Under the pieces are notes generated by a model. The model worked only from the letters and a program-made list of their open reading frames with translations, was not told the DNA's origin and made no database searches. Source: a virus. From it: 46,237 nt of DNA. Both the position numbers and the translations under genes were made by a program. This document shows, piece by piece, positions 42,027 through 46,237 of this stretch (within the stretch, counting starts at the first letter, position 1; each line of letters begins with the position of its first letter). The stretch is taken from positions 1-46,237 of the IMG/VR virus record IMGVR_UViG_3300044970_000324. The stretch is one strand, 5' to 3'.

Positions 42027-44564
42027 ATGAAGAAGTTCTACACGAATGTTGCCATTCGCGGCAATCGCATTCTGCATCGCGGCTATGAGAATGGAGTTGC
42101 TTTTGCCGAGGAGCAGTCTTTTCAACCAACCCTGTTTGTCTTGGGAAAGAAGGGGTCTGCATGGCACACGCTTGATGGCAAGAGCGTTGAGCCTATAGTA
42201 TTCGATGACATCGACTCAGCACGGGAGTTCGTGGAGAAGTACAGGGATGTTCATGCATATCCCATCTACGGGAACACAGACTACCTCTATCAGTTCATCG
42301 GTGACGAATACAAGTCCGAGATCAACTATGACATGAAGTTGATGCGGATTGCCTACATCGACATCGAAACAGAATCAGAAGAGGGATTTCCGAACATTGA
42401 TACCGCAAACGAGCGCATCAATGTCATCACGCTGATCGTTGGCGAGAAGAAGTACACCTACGCATTGGGGAATGTCGATCTTAAGAAGATGCCGACAGAT
42501 TTCCATGTGAATGTGTATGACAGCGAAGAGCAGATGCTTGGCGACTTCATGCTCACATGGCAGAGCCTTGGCATCGACATCATCACGGGATGGAATGTTC
42601 AGTTCTTCGATATTCCGTATCTTGTGAACAGAATGACCCGTCTGTTTGGCGAGAAGTTTGCCAAGAAGTTCTCTCCTTGGGGCAAACTCAAGGAACGCAA
42701 GGTGGAGATGATGGGCAAGGAGAGCATTGCCTATGAGATCGTGGGCATCAACACGCTCGACTACCTCGACCTCTACAGGAAGTTCACATATGTGACGCGA
42801 GAATCCTACAAGTTGGGTCACATCACTTCTGTTGAACTTGGAGAGACAAAGGTCGCGTATGTGGAGTACGACAACTTCTCAGACTTCTACAAGAACGATT
42901 TCACCAAGTTCGTTCAGTACAACATTCAGGATACCATTCTTGTTCAGAAACTTGAGGCAAAACTCAGGCTTCTTGAACTTGCAGTTTCATTGGCTTACTC
43001 TGCAAAGGTGAATCTCAATGATGTCTTCTCTCAGGTGAGGACATGGGAGCAGATCATCTATCACCATTTGCATGGCAAGAACATAGTCATTCCCCCGAAG
43101 AAGAAAGGAAAGAAAGATGCGTCATTTGAAGGTGCGTATGTCAAGGATCCGAAAGCGGGACATCATAAATGGGTCGTCTCCTTTGACCTCGACTCACTAT
43201 ATCCCCATCTCATCATGCAGTATAACCTATCTCCCGAAACCAAGACGGTGGATGGGGTCAGGCGGATGGTCACGCCCGAGACGCTCATCAAGGGTTCGCC
43301 TCTTGCCATATCCGAGCGAGAGAAGGCAATCCGTAGAGGAGTCTGTCTTGCTGCCAATGGTACGACTTATCGAAGGGATGTTCGCGGATTTCTTCCCGAC
43401 CTCATGGAACGAATGTACGAGGAGCGAAAGAACTACAAGAGGCTCATGCTTGAGGCAAAGGCATCTCTCAAGCAGTTGCCAGCAGATGCGCCTGTGGAAC
43501 TTAAAGAGACTCTGCAACTATCCATATCGAAATATCACAATTTCCAACTAGTCCGAAAGATCCAACTCAACTCTGCCTTCGGTGCCATCGGAAACGAATG
43601 GTTTCGCTACTATGATGAGGCAATTGCCGAAGCAATCACTCTATCGGGTCAGATGTCGGTGCAGTGGGTCGAGAAGGATCTGAATCAGTATCTCAACAAG
43701 GCAAACGGCACGGAGGATGTCGATTATGTGATTGCAATCGACACAGACTCCGTCTATCTGAACCTTGGTCCTCTTGTGTTGAAGGTGATGCCGAACGAGA
43801 AGGACGAGCAGAAGATCACGCAGTTCATCGACAAGGCATCTAATGAGGCAATTCAGAAGGTCATCAACAAGTCCTATGATCGCCTTGCAGAGTACATGAA
43901 TGCGTATGAGAACAAGATGCGTATGAAGCGGGAGTCCATTGCTTCATCGGGCATTTGGACTGCAAAGAAGCGATACATGCTAAATGTTCGCATGGGCGAG
44001 GAGAATGTTTACCTAAAGGTTCCAGAACTCAAGATCATGGGCATTGAGACTGCGCGTTCCTCCACACCAGAGGTTGTCCGCAATGCCCTCAAGGAAGCCA
44101 TCTCAATCGTCATGAACAAGGACGAGGGTCATGTGCAGCAGTTCGTCACGACCTTTAGGAATGTATTCAAGAGCCTTCCGCCAGAGAAGATCGCATTCCC
44201 TAGAAGTTGCAATGGGTTGAAGGAGTATGGCGATCCAACCATGATCTACAAGAAGGGAACTCCAATCGCAACAAAGGGTTCCCTGCTGTTCAACTACAAC
44301 CTTAAGAAGAACAAGTTGGGTGGAAAGTATCAGGAGATACGCGAGGGTGACAAGATAAAGTTCCTGTACCTCAAAACACCCAATCCATTGCATGAGAAGG
44401 TAATCGCATTCACATCAAAGATTCCAGACGAGTTCAACCTTGATGGTTTCGTGGATTACGATTTGCAGTTTGAGAAGACCTTCCTTGAGCCTATGCGAAA
44501 CATTCTTGGCGTTCTTGGGTGGAAGGAAGAGCCTGTTCACACATTGGAAGGATTGTTCGGCTAA
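42027..44564 (+). CDS. gp43: Replicative DNA polymerase gp43 (family B)
   Basis: The 845-aa product matches T4 gp43 (898 aa). The exonuclease domain has IDIETE (D112, E114), GWNVQFFD (188-195) and YNIQDT (D302). The polymerase domain has FDLDSLYPH (386-394), KIQLNSAFG (511-519) and IDTDS (571-575). The usual Ser of SLYPS is His here. It copies phage DNA with the gp45 clamp and proofreads. No Shine-Dalgarno precedes the ATG; a sigma70-type promoter ends 7 nt upstream. In T4, gp43 represses its own translation by binding its leader; a leaderless transcript would preclude that mechanism. Confidence 0.97.
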   Translation: MKKFYTNVAIRGNRILHRGYENGVAFAEEQSFQPTLFVLGKKGSAWHTLDGKSVEPIVFDDIDSAREFVEKYRDVHAYPIYGNTDYLYQFIGDEYKSEINYDMKLMRIAYIDIETESEEGFPNIDTANERINVITLIVGEKKYTYALGNVDLKKMPTDFHVNVYDSEEQMLGDFMLTWQSLGIDIITGWNVQFFDIPYLVNRMTRLFGEKFAKKFSPWGKLKERKVEMMGKESIAYEIVGINTLDYLDLYRKFTYVTRESYKLGHITSVELGETKVAYVEYDNFSDFYKNDFTKFVQYNIQDTILVQKLEAKLRLLELAVSLAYSAKVNLNDVFSQVRTWEQIIYHHLHGKNIVIPPKKKGKKDASFEGAYVKDPKAGHHKWVVSFDLDSLYPHLIMQYNLSPETKTVDGVRRMVTPETLIKGSPLAISEREKAIRRGVCLAANGTTYRRDVRGFLPDLMERMYEERKNYKRLMLEAKASLKQLPADAPVELKETLQLSISKYHNFQLVRKIQLNSAFGAIGNEWFRYYDEAIAEAITLSGQMSVQWVEKDLNQYLNKANGTEDVDYVIAIDTDSVYLNLGPLVLKVMPNEKDEQKITQFIDKASNEAIQKVINKSYDRLAEYMNAYENKMRMKRESIASSGIWTAKKRYMLNVRMGEENVYLKVPELKIMGIETARSSTPEVVRNALKEAISIVMNKDEGHVQQFVTTFRNVFKSLPPEKIAFPRSCNGLKEYGDPTMIYKKGTPIATKGSLLFNYNLKKNKLGGKYQEIREGDKIKFLYLKTPNPLHEKVIAFTSKIPDEFNLDGFVDYDLQFEKTFLEPMRNILGVLGWKEEPVHTLEGLFG

Positions 44565-45241
44565 TGGCTTATCTGATAGCAAACATACCCCCTATTGAAG
44601 TATTTGTTCGTAAGGAATTTCTATACGATTTTCTTACGGACCAAAACGGAAGACTGCTTGGCAAAGGCGAGTATGAATCCGCTCATTGGCTGACGGTCAA
44701 GTCGATTCCCAATCAAGCACTCTATTTCGAATCAGTTCTTACGGAATATGGGGCAGTTTATGACAAACTTCCGATTCATGCCTATGTTTGGAGAAAGGAT
44801 GTTGATCCCGACAAACTCTATCCATTGGATTGGCTGCAACTTTGGGACGGCTTGTCATACAACATATCGGTGATCAAAAAGTTCCAACTCAGAAACGCAA
44901 GGTGCGAGGTGGTGATGAAAGACAAGTCCCGTGCATTGGGATATTATCTCTTCACTATAGATCCATGTGCATCGGAATCAAACGAGATAGACGCAACTTG
45001 GTCTGAGACTCCCAATGAACACAAGTCATTCAACATCATAAAGTTGGACAATGGGCAGTTCGCAGCACAACCCAACAATAGAATCATTTGGAGAAACCAA
45101 TCACAAACTCCAACGGCTAACCTGAAGACTCCATACTTCAAGTTCTCGACAAAGAAATGGTTCTGTGAGGATCAGGATCGGTGGAGTGCATCGAACGCAA
45201 CAAAATTCAACTACGATGGAAATGCCGACGAAGAGTATTGA
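44564..45241 (+). CDS. Hypothetical protein downstream of gp43
   Basis: The product is 225 aa from the ATG at 44564, which overlaps the gp43 stop by one base. In-frame codons upstream lie within gp43 and are discounted. Segments such as MAYLIANIPPIEVFVRKEFL, HWLTVKSIPNQALYFESVLT, EYGAVYDKLPIHAYVWR and SYNISVIKKFQLRNARCEVV give the impression of a well-folded soluble enzyme or binding protein. I believe similar proteins follow gp43 in other exo-T4 phages, but no function is known to me. Its position between polymerase and recombinase suggests replication or early takeover. Confidence 0.75.
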   Translation: MAYLIANIPPIEVFVRKEFLYDFLTDQNGRLLGKGEYESAHWLTVKSIPNQALYFESVLTEYGAVYDKLPIHAYVWRKDVDPDKLYPLDWLQLWDGLSYNISVIKKFQLRNARCEVVMKDKSRALGYYLFTIDPCASESNEIDATWSETPNEHKSFNIIKLDNGQFAAQPNNRIIWRNQSQTPTANLKTPYFKFSTKKWFCEDQDRWSASNATKFNYDGNADEEY

Positions 45242-45265
45242 CAGTGAACATACCTATAGTACAAT
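45238..45265 (+). promoter_or_regulatory. Sigma70-type promoter before the second Sm-like gene and uvsX
   Basis: TTGACA (45238-45243) and TACAAT (45260-45265) are 16 nt apart, the closest match to consensus in the window. The ATG at 45296 is 30 nt downstream with AAAGGAG before it, so this transcript has a normal leader. It would drive the Sm-like gene and uvsX together. Confidence 0.65.
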
Positions 45266-45295
45266 GAAGTGAGAAGCCTAACAAAGGAGAATATC

Positions 45296-45604
45296 ATGGC
45301 TACAAAGTTGGTTAGATTGGTTACGGGCGAGAATCTTCTCGCGAATGTCACGGACAACGGAAGCACACTCACGCTGAAGAAGCCAGCGATGATCGTGATG
45401 ATCAACAAGGGAGAAGTCGGTCTTGTCCCTTGGATTCCGTTTGCCAAGGACGAGAGCGTCACGGTTGCGGCAGACAAGGTTCTGTACTGCGTCGATCCCG
45501 AGGACAATACGGCAAACGAGTACAGCACGGGCTTCGGTTCGGGTCTTGTCATGCCAACTAATGGCGGTGTCAAGCCCGCTTCCCTCAAACTCTCTGGAGA
45601 GTAA
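45296..45604 (+). CDS. Small Sm-like (LSM) fold protein
   Basis: The product is 102 aa from the ATG at 45296; AAAGGAG lies just upstream and an in-frame GTG at 45269 is less likely. The pattern LVRLVTGENLLANVTDNGST, LTLKKPAMIVM and VGLVPWIPFAK resembles the N-terminal domain of the protein at 23228 (LIKLRSGEEIIASV..., MKISRPMIIRQ). An Sm barrel is inferred. The C-terminus (residues about 70-102) differs. It lies 3 nt upstream of uvsX, while its larger relative is coupled to uvsW. Function unknown. Confidence 0.65.
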   Translation: MATKLVRLVTGENLLANVTDNGSTLTLKKPAMIVMINKGEVGLVPWIPFAKDESVTVAADKVLYCVDPEDNTANEYSTGFGSGLVMPTNGGVKPASLKLSGE

Positions 45605-45607
45605 ACC

Positions 45608-46237
45608 TTGAATTTCCTAAAGCAGATTGTGAAAGAGTCTGGCAACAAGTTTGCCAGCATCGTTGAGGATGGAATCGACGGAGCAGATGTCGCGGGATTC
45701 GTTGACACTGGTTCGTATGCTTTCAATGCGCTTCTTTCTGGTTCCTTGTACGGAGGAGTAGCGGACAACAAGATCATTGCCCTTGCGGGTGAATCTGCCA
45801 CGGGAAAGACCTACTTTACCCTTGGGATTGTCGCGCAGTTCCTCAAGAACAATCCCGAGGGCATGGTCCTCTACTTCGACTCAGAGCAAGCGGTCACATC
45901 CGACATGTTTGAAGGTCGTGGTGTTGACTCCAAGAGAGTCGCTGTGTTTCCAGTTGCCACCATTGAGGAGTTCAAGACTCAATGTGTGTCGATTGTTGAC
46001 AAGATCCTTGAGATGGACGAGTCCGAGCGCAAGCCCATGATGATCGTCCTTGATTCCCTTGGAATGTTGTCAACCGAGAAGGAAATGAACGATTCGGCAG
46101 AGGGCAAGAATGTCAGGGACATGACACGGGCGCAGGGGGTGAAGGCGACATTCCGAGTCCTCACGATGAAGTTGGGCAAGGCAAGGATTCCCCTTGTGAT
46201 GACGAACCACACATATGATGTTGTGGGTGCGTATGTC
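45608..46237 (+). CDS. uvsX: RecA-like recombinase UvsX (5' part; runs off the window)
   Basis: The frame opens at TTG 45608 and continues to the window edge for 210 codons. GGAGAG (45596-45601) is 6 nt upstream, and an in-frame TAA lies at 45602-45604, so TTG is the probable start; the next ATG is about 90 codons in. The Walker A motif GESATGKT and MVLYFDSEQAVTSDMF, then MMIVLDSLGML (Walker B), identify UvsX/RecA. UvsX pairs homologous strands in recombination-dependent replication, helped by UvsY (20804). The L1/L2 loops and C-terminus are mostly beyond the window. Confidence 0.92.
   Translation, partial: MNFLKQIVKESGNKFASIVEDGIDGADVAGFVDTGSYAFNALLSGSLYGGVADNKIIALAGESATGKTYFTLGIVAQFLKNNPEGMVLYFDSEQAVTSDMFEGRGVDSKRVAVFPVATIEEFKTQCVSIVDKILEMDESERKPMMIVLDSLGMLSTEKEMNDSAEGKNVRDMTRAQGVKATFRVLTMKLGKARIPLVMTNHTYDVVGAYV

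Noticed and set aside
1-46237. CRISPR arrays, insertion sequences, integrase or attachment sites
   Set aside because: No spaced direct repeats, transposase or integrase-like product is visible; the only extended repeats are the paralogous gene pairs.

Overview
This window is part of the genome of a T4-like (Tevenvirinae/Kyanoviridae-type) tailed bacteriophage. Every supported gene lies on the + strand. They are packed tightly, with many 1-nt (TAATG) and 4-nt (ATGA) stop/start overlaps, and no gap between genes reaches 300 nt (the longest is 149 nt, 23978-24126). The gene order 13-14-15-16-17-18-19-20-(67)-21-22-23-3-uvsY-uvsW-55-47...46-45-44-62-regA-43-uvsX matches, from memory, the core synteny of marine and freshwater exo-T4/cyanophage-type myoviruses more closely than coliphage T4. 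The host cannot be read from the sequence. No psbA, hli or other photosynthesis gene is present, and several probable leaderless transcripts raise the possibility of an actinobacterial host (inference only).

Region 1 (1-20205) is the virion module. It holds the end of an unknown gene, a LamG-type lectin-domain structural protein, a small unknown, the neck proteins gp13 and gp14, the tail terminator gp15, a large unknown protein (823 aa), both terminase subunits (gp16, gp17), two tandem tail-sheath genes (gp18 and a larger paralogue), tube gp19, portal gp20, a gp67-like core protein, protease gp21, scaffold gp22 and major capsid gp23. A strong intrinsic terminator follows gp23.

Region 2 (20206-25748) holds the tail completion protein gp3, then recombination and regulation genes: uvsY, a dCMP-deaminase-like gene, uvsW, an Sm-like protein, the late sigma factor gp55 and the nuclease subunit gp47.

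Region 3 (25749-33379) is an accessory cassette inserted between the two subunit genes of the Mre11/Rad50-like complex (gp47 and gp46). It holds a three-module cysteine-containing protein, two tandem baseplate/fibre-type paralogues, a 1640-aa beta-helix tailspike candidate and a small conserved phage protein with its own promoter.

Region 4 (33380-46237) is the replication module: gp46, two small unknowns, sliding clamp gp45, clamp loader gp44/gp62, translational repressor RegA, a glycosyltransferase, dUTPase, an Nmad1/DUF1599-type protein, a GroES-like co-chaperonin, an AdoMet-decarboxylase-like protein, a DNA methyltransferase, DNA polymerase gp43, an unknown, a second Sm-like protein and the 5' part of uvsX. 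Together the genes encode capsid assembly and packaging, a contractile tail, late transcription, recombination-dependent replication, nucleotide-pool management and host recognition.

Two classes of promoter-like sequence recur. One is a sigma70-type -35/-10 pair; three of these place the expected transcription start at or within a base or two of an ATG that has no ribosome-binding site. The other is an NTAAATA late-promoter-like octamer upstream of late genes. Predictions come from reading the sequence and recalling protein families; no database search was run.
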